Assembly (NCBI GenBank): GCA_003586115.2
Contig: QVOM02000113.1
Span: forward strand, 1,585,813-1,649,812
Source of the DNA: Salvator merianae
Taxonomy: Eukaryota; Chordata; Lepidosauria; Squamata; Teiidae
DNA: 64,000 nucleotides
Direction: 5' to 3'
The notes below the pieces were generated by a model. That model did no database searches, was not told the origin of the DNA, and saw nothing but the letters and a program-made list of their open reading frames with translations. Shown piece by piece: positions 1-11,760 of the stretch. Every line of letters starts with the position of its first letter. Position 1 is the first letter of the stretch. The position numbers were made by a program, and so were the translations under genes.

Positions 1-469
1 AATTTTCCTGCTTTCTGCCTATGAACCATATAATCCAAATGGACCTTCATTCATAATCCAGATACTCATGCTGGTTACAAAACTTGGGTTTCTTGTGGTT
101 TTCTCCTGCATCTTTACCACTTCACTATGGCTGGCAAGTCAGCCTTCAGAGGCACCTGGTTGAATCCACACACTCAGCAGAAATCCTTGATAATGAGACT
201 CCTTCTCCTCTCAGCACTTTTTCTTTCTAACCTGGCAAAGACTGCCCTGGGAGAATTGTTTTTTGTTGTCCCTGGTTCTGGTTGTTTGTTATTTTTCCTA
301 GTGAGAATAGTGCTTTGTGGGCAGACTGTAGGAACAGATTGGGTGGTGGGCAACTTTACCCAGGCTCCGAAGCCGAGAGAGTCAGAGAATGGGGCAGATA
401 TATTTTCTTGGTTGAGTAGGAAGAAATGGCCCTCAAACAACTGGGAAAACTGGGAGACACCTGTTTAGA

Positions 470-905
470 ATTGTTAGGGACCTTTGTTAGATCTGACCAG
501 AGGAGACTAAGAAACTTCCTATTTCTGCTTAGTGTAGCAGCATTCTTTAAACTTCCCTCAACAGTATTCTTGCCATCGTGTTGCTCCACTGTAAATTTGC
601 CTTTTATGTTTGAACCTGCCTGATCATATTATTGCCAAAGCTGTTGCCTTGTTGCTGGCTATTGCAACTGCTCAATAAATTGCCTCTTTTCCTTTTTATT
701 GTTTTTAATAGAGATAGTTGTTTTTGCATTACTTTTACCTCAGAATGCCTTCCTTTTCCCTTGGTAACACAGGCCAGCCAACTGCAATCTGCTTTAGAGC
801 AGTTTATTACACCAACCTATTAGTCTTAAAGATCCTAGAATAACTAGGGATGAGTAATCCCCCCCCCCAATCCAGTTTATTCCTTCTTGTTGTTTCATCT
901 TAGTT
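470..905. repeat. Dispersed repeat, copy 1 (LTR-like)
   Basis: The stretch around 825-890 (a unit reading roughly 'ctagaataactagg', then a C-rich run, then 'ccagtttattcctt') recurs at about 43860-43912. Both copies have AATAAA-type signals upstream (here near 675). Paired AATAAA signals and a shared downstream block would fit an LTR or retroposon 3' end, but I see no reliable ends, primer-binding site or coding part. The class is a guess; the homology between the two sites is what the sequence shows. The C-run at 860-869 is a length-variable homopolymer. Confidence 0.4.
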
Positions 906-1272
906 GGATAAAAGGAACTTTCTGTCTTCTTGTTATTCAAATAGGGTAAAAGGAAAGGAAAGCAAAACTATCATGCTCTCTCTCTTTTCAATGCACAATT
1001 CAAATGGCAGCTCCCCACCTCCCTTTCTTGGTCTCCTTGAGCACCACCTGCCTTACTGTTTCATCCCCCTCCCTTCCTCTCTCTGAAACAATGGGCATTT
1101 TTGAACTTATCAGAGGAGAACGTTCTAATTAGCAGGGTTGAAGCCAGTCAAAATGGAGTCTGATAGTTGCCATTCATACTTGTCAGCAATGGCACAGTTT
1201 GCAAGCTGACCAGCAGGGGGAGCAATGCGAATGGGAATGCACTAGGCAGGGGAGTCATAAAGCTGCTTGCAA

Positions 1273-1340
1273 AACCATAGAGCTACAAATTCGAAGCATA
1301 GAGCTACTAATTTGAACCACAGAGCTACTACTCTGAAGCG
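1273..1340 (+). repeat. 21-bp tandem repeat, about 3 units
   Basis: Three diverged units share the core 'agagctac' followed by an AT-rich spacer and 'gaa'. The period is about 21 bp, so a frame read through it gives a repeating His-Arg-Ala-Thr heptapeptide. The frame has no other protein-like property and I do not regard it as coding. Confidence 0.55.
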
Positions 1341-1344
1341 AGGG

Positions 1345-1600
1345 GACTATTTCCAAAGCTGGCTCCTCCCTGCCACCATTTCAAACCTGGAAGTGGTGGT
1401 AACGCAGCTCCCCCGATCTACACCTGATTATGCAAGTGAGCTTCAAGACTGCAATTTACTGCACCAGCCTTACTCAGCTTCAGGTGAGCATCAGGTGGGC
1501 TTGGGTGAGCTTGAAGGCTGCTGCCGCTGTTTGAAAGTGCAAATGCACATGAATAGCGAGTGGACAGGAACGTTCCTCTTGCAAAGTGCGAAGAAGCCCA
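1345..1600. mobile_element. Possible end of a Harbinger-like MITE
   Basis: The right edge 'aaagtgcgaagaagccc' (to 1599) is the inverse of the GGGC-pyrimidine-TTTT-CACACTT type terminus found on the MITEs elsewhere in the window. No matching left end was found, so this is at best a truncated or very diverged copy. Confidence 0.25.
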
Positions 1601-1694
1601 ATGTTCAAATTTATTGCACACTGCCATTTTCAATTACATCACCATTTTGTTTACATTCTCAATAAAACTTTAGTTCTGAAACACCTCTGATATT

Positions 1695-2271
1695 GGGCCT
1701 TTTCACACTACGGCGGTGGAACGTTCTTGTCCGTTTGCTGGAACGGAGCTTTCGCACCACCACGGGCGCGCGCCTCACCCAATCCGAACCGCATCGTACC
1801 CAATTCGTACCTGATCCTGGGTAAGGCTAGACAAGTAAAAGCTTGTCTTCATCCCCACCTGCGCGATGGAGCAAAGACCAGGCACGGTGCTTTTGCACTC
1901 CTGTTGGCGTTTGAAATGGCGGCCGGGCGTGGCTAGCGCGGCTGCGCATACATGGTCTGAAGCCTCGTACCCCGGTCCAATGCTGTGTACCCCGGTCTGC
2001 TGCTTCGTGCCCGGGATAGCCCTTTGGGCATGGCAGCCTAGCTGCTGTTATGAAGCCGGCTCCGTAAGGAGCCCTCTGGTTACGAAGCGGAGCTCGATGG
2101 TACGGAGTGCGGTACCGAACTAGCGGATGCCATTCGCACTGTTCCCTCTGCTGGTCGGCTTCGGGTCCGTTCCTCTGGCCGGGAGTGTGAAGGGCAGCCA
2201 GCATTCTCCAACCCCTCCCGTTTGAAGCCAACTACTGGGAATGGACTACGGAGCTCAGTGCGAAAAGGTCC
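1695..2271. mobile_element. CpG-rich Harbinger-like MITE, 577 bp, TSD ATT
   Basis: The termini are inverted: left 'gggccttttcacactacg' and right 'cagtgcgaaaaggtcc'. They are flanked by an identical 3-bp duplication ATT (1692-1694 and 2272-2274). Terminal inverted repeats with a 3-bp T/A-rich target duplication are typical of PIF/Harbinger non-autonomous elements. The interior is much richer in G+C and CpG than the surrounding DNA and contains repeated 'cgtaccc' and 'ggtcc' type words, but no long reading frame and no transposase. The intact CpGs and clean duplication suggest a younger insertion than its neighbours. Clear superfamily signature; exact family unknown. Confidence 0.75.
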
Positions 2272-2585
2272 ATTGTCTGTCTGCACACCTTATGAGGACC
2301 CTTCACTAAATCCTGCCTGAATGAGTAAATGTTATTCATGATGTGTGCTTTTATGTTAACAGAGAATGCTACTTCCTGGGTCAGTAATCTGTCATCTGAA
2401 AGAATACAGTGAAGATCCCTTAGCACATTTGGAGCACCTCCTCAAGGATCAAAACTCAATGAAAATATTGACCCAACAGGTGTGAAAGAGCAACCTCTGG
2501 GTTAGGAATCATCAGGAAGGGACTGAAAATATGATGACCAGTTTCATAACCAGCTCTGTTGTAGCCATTGTTGGAAAGCCATAAA

Positions 2586-3500
2586 CATTTATTTATTTAT
2601 TTGCATTTTTATCCTGCCCTATACCTGAAGGTCTCAGAATGGATTACAGCCATTAAAAAGTGTAAAATGATCACAATAAAACCAATAGCAGGGTCTTAAA
2701 TTGGAGAGGAGAAATGTCTTATCCAAAAGTCACAGTGAATAGCTACATCTTCACTTCTATCCTGAACATGTGAAGTGAAGGTGTCTGGAACACCAAAGAG
2801 GGGAGACTATTTCATAGTCTGGCAGGTACCACTGAGAAGGCCCTATCCCAGATGCCTACCCCTTTTGCTACTGAAGGTGGTGGTACAACCAGGAGGACTT
2901 TTTTTTACAAATCTTAAGGCGTGGGCAGGCAGATATGGGAGAAGGTGTTGCTTTAGATGTTTGGGGACCAAGTTATTTAGGGACTTATATGTTAAGGTTA
3001 ATACCTTGAATTGGGCTCAGTAGCAAATTGACAGCCAATGAAGCTCTTTTAAGGTCAGTATGATGTGCATTGTTCAGTCATTCTGCTCAGCAGTCTAATT
3101 GAGCCATCTTCAAGAACAGCCCCCTGTAAAGCACATTACATTACAACAGTCCAATCTAGAAGTTACCAGAGCGTGGATTACTGTGGCCAGATCATCTCTG
3201 TCCAGAAAAGGCCATAGCTGGCAAACCAGATGGAACTGGTAGTAGGCATTCTTGGCTACTGCTTCCACCTGAACTTCAAGCATCAGCAAAGAATCCAAGA
3301 GCACCTCAAGATTTCACACCTGTTTCTTCTAGAGCATTACTACCCCACTGAGAACAGGATGCCTCTCAACTTCATGGGCCTGACACCCTGTTACACACAG
3401 CATCTCCATCTTGTCTGGATTCAGCTTCAATCCAGCCCATTACTGTTTCGAGGCATTTGTCAAACTCTTCAGCCATCTCTCCTGATTAGATTCTAGTTTA
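2586..3500 (-). mobile_element. L2/CR1-type LINE relic: RT C-terminal part and 3' end
   Basis: Read on the minus strand, 3110-3304 encodes a recognisable post-palm reverse-transcriptase segment containing 'FLDRDDLATVIHALVTSRLD', a hallmark of L2-like LINEs of fish, frogs and squamates. Codons upstream (3300-3440) give a degenerate version of the conserved Leu-Asn-Pro-Asp-Lys stretch. The element ends at 2586 in a TTTA-type simple tail preceded by the usual 'ccctatacctgaaggtctcagaatgg' region. Stops and frameshifts interrupt the frame, and the 5' two thirds (endonuclease, RT core) are absent. Dead 5'-truncated copy. Confidence 0.88.
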
Positions 3501-4189
3501 GAGTAGAAAACAGTTCCAAAGAAATGGCAATAGGTCAATCAGAGGGCTAGATAAATTATCCTAAAAGGATAAGTTTAATGATTCTAGAAGGATTTTAGTT
3601 TAGTTTTAAAAAGGCAATTAAAAGTGTGGGTCAGAGATAATAAAAGCATACACAATTGTGGAAAGAAGGAAATGGATAGAGTCCTTTCTTCTTTTACTAC
3701 AATTACAAGGAGCAAGCAATGAAGCTAACAATTGACAAGACAATTGACACATGAGAAGTTACTTTTTCACTTTCTTAAATTGTAAAAATATGCCACAATT
3801 ACTATGCTGGATGAATGACTCATGATTGGTAAGTACCACCTCCACTTTTACATGCATTACAGTATGCCTTTTGAGTCTGAGGATCCCAAGCGAGAGTGTG
3901 CTATTATTTCTGGTTAACTGCTGTGAGACAGAATATGAGATAAATGGATCTTTATTTGGATCCAGATGATTCTTTGTTCTATTTATCTGTTCTTCATATA
4001 GTGTTTATCTTTGCAAAATCATGAAGTGAAGCACAAACCACTTAACAGAGGATAAATTGATTCAAGCTTCCTTTAATTGCATGCATATCAAGGGGATGTT
4101 CTTAGTCTCTCATGAAAACATGTGTTTCAGTTTCTGCAACATCACCTAAACCTAGATTTTTATTAAGACAGTGACATTTTTAGTGAATG
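3501..4189. other. No feature recognised
   Basis: AT-rich sequence without recognisable repeats, coding potential or palindromes. Confidence 0.5.
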
Positions 4190-4575
4190 AGGCTGCATTC
4201 ACATGTGTCCATGGCAATCCCAACAATGTCCCAGAATATTCAGGTGAAATCCTGCAGTACTGTTATTATAGGAAAATCAACTCCCAAACCTGGATTCTAC
4301 CTATAAAATGAGAGGACTTGGCTTGTTTGGAAGCTTGCTCACATGACTCGTAACTTGGGAATGGCCAAAGCACATGGGTGGGCTGAAAATGGCAGTCATG
4401 CATGCACACAGGCTAGTGATTGTGCACTTCTGGGTATTTTGCATCATCAAAATACTCAGATGTACATGCTGCACCATCACAGGATCAAGTATCCACACAG
4501 GTAAGTGCCTCTGCTTGTCCTGTGCTGTTGCCCTGCTATCTGGGCAACATGTGATAATATTGGAAGACAATACTT
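4190..4575 (+). repeat. Dispersed repeat family O, copy 1
   Basis: It aligns along most of its length with 11761-12240: shared blocks include the 'gaggctg' start, a 'ggcaatcc..aaca' block, 'ggtgaaatc', 'gcttgctc', 'ggaatggcca', 'gatgtacatg' and 'aagtaagtgcct'. Spacing is conserved, so these are copies of one element of about 400-480 bp. No terminal inverted repeat or target duplication was found. This copy is more diverged and slightly shorter. Confidence 0.6.
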
Positions 4576-4693
4576 AGAATATCGGAGGTGGCTTGAACTG
4601 ATTGCTTTGTATCAGCCTGTCACCATTCCAAGTAAGTCAAAGCAACAGATATATTCCCCTATTGCTCACTTCCAATAGTTTTGAAGTTGGTTA

Positions 4694-5142
4694 GGGCATT
4701 TTCTTACTTGCCATGTTAGAGCAGGATAACTATCTTGTTCTAAAGTGGAATGGACCACTGATCGTGGACACCATCTTCTCTGTGAGGCTCTAGACAGGCA
4801 TACCAGCAGGATACCAGCATTTGCACTGGAAAGTATCCAGTCACTGCCTTGGTGATCAGAAGTGCTGCAGGTCATGAAGGTGTGTTCACCTGATTACGCA
4901 GGCACAGGCACAGCACATCACATGGCTGTGCATTTGCACCTAGAAGTGGGTGCTAATGCACTTGACCGGGAGCAGGCTAGCTGCTCCCAGTCAAGTTGTG
5001 GAACACAATTTAGTGCTCCACAGCTAGTCACAATCGGGAGCAGCTGGAATCTGCTCCCAATTGTGGGGGCCTCCACAAAGTGTGGAGGTACTTGGCTAGT
5101 GAGCATCCCTGATGCTCACTAGTTTAAAGTGTGAACAGGCCC
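4694..5142 (-). mobile_element. Serial-hairpin MITE, copy 1
   Basis: Terminal inverted repeats are left 'gggcattttcttacttg' and right 'aaagtgtgaacaggccc', flanked by TTA and TTT (one mismatch in a 3-bp duplication). Next to the left end is the family's terminal hairpin built on 'taaagtggaa', and the interior carries the 'ggataccagcatttgcac' half-hairpin and nested 'gctccca' hairpins around 4970-5070. It is in the opposite orientation to the copy at 52422-52815. No coding capacity. Confidence 0.75.
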
Positions 5143-6769
5143 TTTGAATGACAGGATAAGTGAGGTTCTTATGTACAAATATTCTCCATATGACACATCT
5201 TCTACAACTTGGAAAATGATTGGATCAACAGCAGGTATAGATGAAGGTGGTGTACCTCATGGATTTATTTAGCTGATAGAATTTCGGAATGCATATGGTG
5301 ATGGAAGAGGAAGCATTACTGACACCATCAGAAAGAAAAATAGTAGTCAGCTATTCAGTTTGTGAGAAGGAGAAAGACATATGCATATGCATGTGCTATC
5401 AGGGTTCTGCATCTCTGTAAGTAGCTCCTGCTTCACAGCATGATAACTTGGCACTAAAGGGTGGAATAAACAAAAGAAATGTACTGAGGTTATCAAGCAA
5501 CTTCAAGTGCATTCTAGATTCAATTGTCAGAGCAAAACATTTCTGCATCTAAAAGCCCATTATTCCACTGTGTTACATAATGTCACATTTCCAAAGCACC
5601 CATTCTCATTTTTGTCCTAAAAAACATACCCAAGAAAATAATGATTCCAATATATGAAAGATCATGGAAAGGGAAGATGGCTAAAAACCTATGGTCCAGC
5701 ATGTGGTGACTATACTTCTTGTCCTTGGTAACTATGGAAACCCTTTAAAGGCCAAGAGTGGGATATACAGACAGGTGGCCTACAGTTTACAAGCTGTTTG
5801 CATAATAATGAATGAGAGTTAGGGTGTTAGGAAAAATAAAATTATTATACTACAACGAATTTTGTAAGCAACAAATAGGTACAGAGAAATCAGAAGATGG
5901 AGTTTGGGGGGAGAAATTACTCAGTTTATTGATGTTGTATGTAGCAGTGGCACTTTTGTTTTTGTTTTTTATATATCGGGATTTAGGGATTTTCTTTCTC
6001 TAGGAGGAACTTGTAAATCCAAAATTAGCAATATGACATTTTGAAATAATGTCTCTCAGCAGCTTCATGGCAATTATGTCCTTTCTATGCCCAGTGAACA
6101 AAACCAAGGTCAGAATGTATTTTCAATTAAACTCCGGGTGTTATGAGGTACAGCACAGTCAGAACTGTAAGCACATTATTACCAGATCTATCACTGCTGA
6201 GCAATGAATAGGTCATAGGCACTCCTTCATACAATATTTGTACATGTTTAAATATTGCAATCAGGAAAACAGTTCAAGTTGATTTTAGAGGCAGCAAGTG
6301 ACTCAAAAGTAAGAATAAAGCTGTTCTTGCCAACACAAAAGTTGTACGGTAGACACTGAACAACAGCCACAGCCACTGTCTTTGGGAGTTCTATAAAAGA
6401 CAGTCTCAATGGCTGCAGTTAAGACAAGTCTGCACATAAGCCACAATAGCAGTCAAGGTCCCTTATCAGGATAATTTACATTAGGAAAATGCATTTCCAT
6501 TGATGACAATCTGAATTAGCTCCTACCACTGTTTCATCAGAAATCATTGTTACTGATATGGCAGCTGACGAGAGGATGCTCATATATCTCATTACATGTT
6601 TCACTGCTGCGGACTATTGCCAGACGGGGTGTGAGAGGAACACAGAGCTGGATGGAAAAGAGAAGGACCAGAGACCACTGCTGTGAAAAACTAGATAGCT
6701 TCCAAAATGAACAGGATAGCAATCTCTGGAGATTGTTTGAAGGGAAACCTGCTCAAAGGTAATATTTAC
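5143..6769. other. No feature recognised
   Basis: AT-rich unique-looking sequence. Short frames here show no similarity to known proteins, and no repeat boundary was recognised. Confidence 0.5.
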
Positions 6770-6930
6770 TTTCAAGCAGAGGAAAGTAACTCAGTAACAA
6801 ACTGCCTGGAAAGCAACAGGTTGCACATTTGATCTTCAGCTTCTCCTTAGAAGTAGGCAATGGCAAACAACTTCCTGTATCTTTGTCAAGAAAACTGCAT
6901 GGAGATGCCCATGTCGTAAATCAGGATCCA
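6770..6930 (+). mobile_element. Degenerate tRNA-derived SINE
   Basis: A tRNA-like head is suggested by a box-A-like 'taactcagtaac' and a box-B-like 'ggttgcacatttgatc' about 35 bp further on. It is followed by 'ggcaatggcaaac' and 'gtcaagaaaactgcatgg', which match the body I associate with squamate tRNA SINEs. It is heavily mutated and no target duplication was found. Confidence 0.55.
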
Positions 6931-7375
6931 ACTTAGTGGTAACCAACAAGAGCAGAATCCGGCAGAGGCTTGTCTGGATCCAGGAACGGATGTTGAAATC
7001 TTTCCTGTTACTAAGAAACAGCATGAAATTGCAGAGGTTTTTAGAACTAGCCGCAGAACATTTGGAGCTGAGCAGATGTGGTGACACTTATCTGCAACAG
7101 GGTCAGGCAGCCAAAACATGCAGTCCTTTCCGCACATCTTGACCAAAATACTGAGTACGAGAGAAGTCAAGGACACAATCCAGGAAGTCAATAACAAAAA
7201 GGCAAAGTCAGGGACCTTGGCAATCTTGCAGTGAACTCCTGAAAAACCAGCCAGAAAAAAAGTGTGTTTCTGGCTCCTGGGCACTAGGACAATTCAAGAA
7301 CCAAGATTTCAGGAGTCGTTTGTGTATCATAAGAAGAACCTGTGGCAGAGAGCCTAAAGCCGCCCCAGGCAGCCT

Positions 7376-7412
7376 CAAAAAAAAAAAAAAGAAAGAAAGA
7401 AAAGAAAAAGGC
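7376..7412 (+). repeat. A-rich simple sequence
   Basis: A run of A followed by GAAA/AAAG units. The lysine-rich frames through it are artefacts of the simple sequence. It might be the tail of an unrecognised retroposon upstream. Confidence 0.8.
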
Positions 7413-7513
7413 AATTTGCAGTGTCATAGGGTACCTGAAACCTTTCAGGTCAATCAAACAACTCACTACAGGAGGAGGAGTTTCCACACTAGACCCCCTT
7501 TGCCAGCCATCTA

Positions 7514-7608
7514 GGCTGCATCCAGACGTCACTTACTTATTCCACTATATTTGGATATTCCGGAATATCCAAATGTAGAGGAGTAATAAGTGACGTCTGG
7601 ATGCAGCC
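7514..7608. mobile_element. Palindromic 95-bp MITE with TSD CTA
   Basis: The whole element is one fold-back. Arm 7514-7561 starts 'ggctgcatccagacgtcact' and pairs with 7562-7608 with three mismatches and a 1-bp indel; the centre is 'ggatattccggaatatcc'. It is flanked by CTA on both sides (7511-7513 and 7609-7611), a 3-bp duplication as made by PIF/Harbinger-type transposition. There is essentially no loop, so transcribed RNA would form a hairpin of about 47 bp. High arm identity suggests a fairly recent copy. Confidence 0.85.
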
Positions 7609-8436
7609 CTAGTGGAAGAACCAATACTGAGGTAAGAAGAACATGCCAGATTCCTTTTTATTTCCTTTTTATTTCTGTCTTTATTGCTGTTTAACACAAC
7701 TGTGTGAGTGCTTGTGTTATCAAACAAATCTTCATAATGAAGACCACTAAATGATGCTTTGAGACTTCTTTTTGTTGATATTACAGCCATGCCTCATGAA
7801 TGGGATTTATCTATTTACTTATTTTTTAAAAGCCATTGCGGGATTTCTAATTATGGCATCTCTGCTCCTGCAGTTATGTTCTGCGTCTCAATGCTGAGAT
7901 AGTACAAAAGTCTCCAAGCAAGCAAATCTGGAGGATTTGCGCAAAAGAAGGATTCAAATTTTAAATCGCAAAGAGTCCAAATGTATCCAGATTTTAATAA
8001 ACAATATATAGACAAATTTTAAGAAACAAATAGGTTCTCAAAATCATATTGCAACGGAAGGAGCGGTAGTCACATTCTGAGCTGTTATATGAGCTAAGCT
8101 CTTTCATTGGAGCAGCAGCATCTTGTATATCAAGACCTTAGTTGGGGGGGGGAGTGCATTTCATCCCTGTGAGCTAAAGTGGATCAAAGCAAAACTCAGT
8201 GAGAAGAAAAGGTTTCTGATCAGAATGTCACCCTTTCCCACAGCCCTATGGACCCTGTATTCACAAGGTCACAGTATAAACGAAAGAAATCATACGATCA
8301 TCCCAAACTATTCTGGGGAAGGGAAAGAACAAGCAATTGAAAGCATTTAAGTTCATGGCAACAAGCAGCATGCACCCATGTGACTCATATAGTTCAGGCA
8401 ATCTCATGAAAGCTGCAATAGAAGAGCTGAATCATG

Positions 8437-8699
8437 TCTGTTTAGACACATCAAAGGTAATATCAGCGCTGGTCATGTCTCTGGTAAATGTATATTTGGC
8501 ATTAGAATGATGTGACTTAAGACCGTAATTGAAATGGATCTAGGTGCTCCTACTTTGCCTAAAAAAAGGCTGATATTTTTGCTGTCGGAGGATATGGCAC
8601 CAGGAAAGTTCATGTCAAAGCTATGCATAGAAAGAATTCAATTTCCTTCTCATTTGTGCACCAGCTAAGTGAGAAAGGCCTTGTGTGTCTAAACAGCTT
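8437..8699. mobile_element. Possible MITE with 19-20-bp inverted ends
   Basis: 'ctgtttagacacatcaaagg' (about 8440-8459) is the approximate inverse of 'ccttgtgtgtctaaacag' (about 8680-8698). Spacing of about 240 bp is MITE-like. No convincing target duplication, and no second copy noticed in the window. Confidence 0.4.
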
Positions 8700-8944
8700 G
8701 CCGTATTTGGAATTCTGTTATGAGGAGGAATGAATTGATTTTTTCAGATCTTAACATAGTTCGTATAGCGCTAGGGAAAAAGTGACTTTCTCACAAAGGC
8801 TCACAGAATTGAGTAAAACCATCTAGCCTGAGTGTAAGAGAAATGATTGGTGGAGAAGTCAAAAAGATGGCAATGGCTGGCTATTTGCTACTGAGTGCAA
8901 TTCATGGTGTTGTTGATGTTAACATATAAAGCCCTAAATGACTT

Positions 8945-9269
8945 GAGCCCAGTTCTCTGAAGGAGGCCCCAGTCGGGGCATCATGCAAGCCTAATTGGGC
9001 AATTGTGCCTGCATGTGCCTGTGCATGCCTGTACGCTGCCTGGTGCTTTTGGTCACCATGACAGTGGCCAGAGACTTCCTGGCTACTGTCATGGTAAGGA
9101 TCGGCTAAGGCTACCAGCATTCGCACCACGAATGCTGGTAGCCTCCTTCAGGTTAGGTTGTTGGTATGCAGTGTGGACAGTGTCCACGCTGTGTGGTCAA
9201 TTCCACCTTAGAATGGGATAATTATTCTAAGTAATTGAATAATTACTTACAGTAAGTGTGAAAATGTCC
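8945..9269 (+). mobile_element. Serial-hairpin MITE, copy 2 (5' end lost)
   Basis: The right terminus 'aagtgtgaaaatgtcc' ends at 9269. Inside are three consecutive hairpins: 9056-9094 (centred in 'ccatgacagtggcc...ctgtcatgg', about three mismatches), 9109-9143 (15-bp perfect arms 'ggctaccagcattcg', 5-nt loop) and about 9200-9242 ('ccaccttagaatgggataat' type). The left end with its GGGC terminus is not recognisable, so the copy is probably truncated. Confidence 0.7.
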
Positions 9270-11539
9270 AACGATTTAATGTTTGTGAAATATAAGCATG
9301 TGAAATGCGCACAAATAATGAGGTTTCATTTATGTTTTTGAATGTTCGCATTTTTCTCCTTTTTCTTTATACATTTGGACACCACATGACTAAATGGAAC
9401 CAAAGCTGGCACGGGACACCGTTTCATCTGGAGGAAGATCCTGGACTATTTCTTGATCTAAAGTTTCTAGCCTTTTCTGAGCTACCAGTTTCAAACTGAG
9501 ACCTTTCCATTGGATTTATTACAATTCCCAACACTTGCAATACTGTACAGTCACTGAAATGCTAAGAACCGGATTCTTCTTCAATGTATAATATCATTTA
9601 AACAATCATAAATGGCTTTGTGAACATGCCAAAATGTTTTCCACGTAAAGGACAACTAACTAGAAAAGCCAGATTCTACAAGTTAGTCCACATACTTGTG
9701 GATGTTGTCCAAACAGTTCAGTCTCCTGTTGTATTTCTCAACTCCCTTAAGCCTCCCGGAAAGTCACTACATACTGGATTTTCAACACTGCTTTTCCCAT
9801 AATACTATTATGCCTACGCAATAGCACAAGATTATGCCATAACAGTCTTGTACCTCATTTTATTGAAGAAACCATTTTGATAGGCTGCACAAATGCTGAG
9901 GATGTATTTATACTATGGGAATATCATTTCTCTCCATACCTTTGAACATCAGTGTGTGCATTTTCCAGTATGTCTTGTCTCTCCAATATTTATCCGTAAA
10001 GCTAACTGGCAGTCTGTTAAAGTACAAATATTATCCTAGAAAATTCCTACATTTCTCATGAATAGCTTTATATGATAGTTAAAATTGACGACAAAACACA
10101 TTTGCTTCTCCCTAACTCTAAGGCAAACCTACTGTTGTATATGCCATTGCTTTGCAATAAAAAGTTCAACTAATATCTATTTTTCTTTGGCTGTTTTTTT
10201 TTTTAATATATCAACCTTAGATATTGGATTCCTAAGCAGTACTTTAATTATAAATCTAATATAACCCACCACAGAAAGTTGGAACGTCTGTGACTAGATG
10301 ACCCACGTGCTGCTGTCTGCTCCCAAAATACATTGAAAGGCAATTTCAAGATCTGGTTTTGTGTCTACTGCCCAGGTGTTCGCAAAAAGGTACTTAAGCT
10401 TCCTGCACAATTTTACTTTGTGATTAGTTGTCTGCAAACTGGACTTTTCTTCAAACACGCAACATATTCAAACTATGTAGAGCAAAGCACAAATGATCAA
10501 GAAATGAATTCTTAAGTATATCTATCACAGTTTAATTTTATATCCTTTTGACTAAGGCTATCCCTCCGTTACAGAGCAAAGACACCTTATGTGAGGCCAC
10601 CTTCCCTTATTCCCAAAGGAAACCAGCTGCCCTAAGGAACCGATTATGGCATCTTTACTTCATAATGGAGACGCAGCTTAATTCTGGAATTTTAATAATT
10701 CTTCTCATGTGGAAGTCATGTTTGACTTTAAAATTTGAAAAGCTTTTCTGGATAACCATGACAATTCCCAGAAAACACAATCCTTCTGTGAAACTCCTCT
10801 CTCACATTTAACTAGTCTTAGCAAAACACTTTTGGGTTGCCTTTTTAAATCCTTAGATTTTACCTGAGGAGGATCCCCATTATTTACTTCTAGGGAATTT
10901 TAATGTCAGTCGTTCTAAGAAACGTAATGTTGTAGCAAATATACTTTATTTAGAAAGGTATTATCCTGCTGCTTAAATACTACAGTTGTGATGCTTGCAA
11001 TGAACAGATTCTATCTGACATCACACAGTTCATCTGAAAGCATGCAGTGTCTCTTCTGAAGTTTTGATATGGAAAGTGCCTGCTAAAGCACTAAGCTTGT
11101 AAATACACTCTACAGAATAAGATGCATGAAACTCAGAGGACTGATTTCTGAATATGCAGTTATCATTATAAGACTGGGCTTTAACAGCATACCGTCTTAT
11201 GAGCAATAAATCTGTGGTGAACAGACTCCAGGATCACAAAAACCATTTAATATAATTCATGACTAATGCCAGATTTAGTGGACCTACAAGTACTCAATTA
11301 CACAAGTAAGGGAAAAAAATCAATAAATGTATAATTTGTTTAGCTTCATTTTCTATTGTGTAGCTGAGGAAGATCATTCCAGAGAAGCAAAAATATATTA
11401 TCTGCCTTTAATTATATGGCACATGGTAATTGTAAGAGATAGCAAATGGCAAAGCCATATTATACTTAGAACCCTTGAGCCTTTTGACTGTATTGCTAAC
11501 ATTCTTCTGCAAAACTCCATTAAAACTGTGTTTTTAATA
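9270..11539. other. Unique AT-rich sequence; possible conserved non-coding block at 10540-10815
   Basis: No repeat, palindrome or coding feature recognised over 2.2 kb. The part at about 10540-10815 is repeat-free, of more even composition, and contains homeodomain-type TAAT and AATTT words. That is typical of, but not proof of, conserved regulatory DNA. Confidence 0.3.
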
Positions 11540-11660
11540 TGATGGAATGCTTTGAGCCAATCTATCTTAGTTGTATTTATAGTGGTTTTATTGTAACCTA
11601 CCCTGAGATCTCTGGGTATAGGGTGGGATAGAAGTATCAATCAATCAATCAATCAAATTA
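11540..11660 (+). mobile_element. L2-like LINE 3' terminus
   Basis: It contains the standard 3' motif 'accctgagatctctgggtat' followed by a 'gggtgggataga' block and a (TCAA)n tail at 11637-11656. The same 3' motif ends the LINE relics at 24540-24610 and 33270-33310. Only the last ~120 bp are present. Confidence 0.7.
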
Positions 11661-11760
11661 CCACCATCAAAATCAATGGCTCTGGTTTCACTTCACATAA
11701 GGGCCACTGAAGCTCACACTATGAGCGTACACTGCAGTGCCATGACACTGTGATATTACT

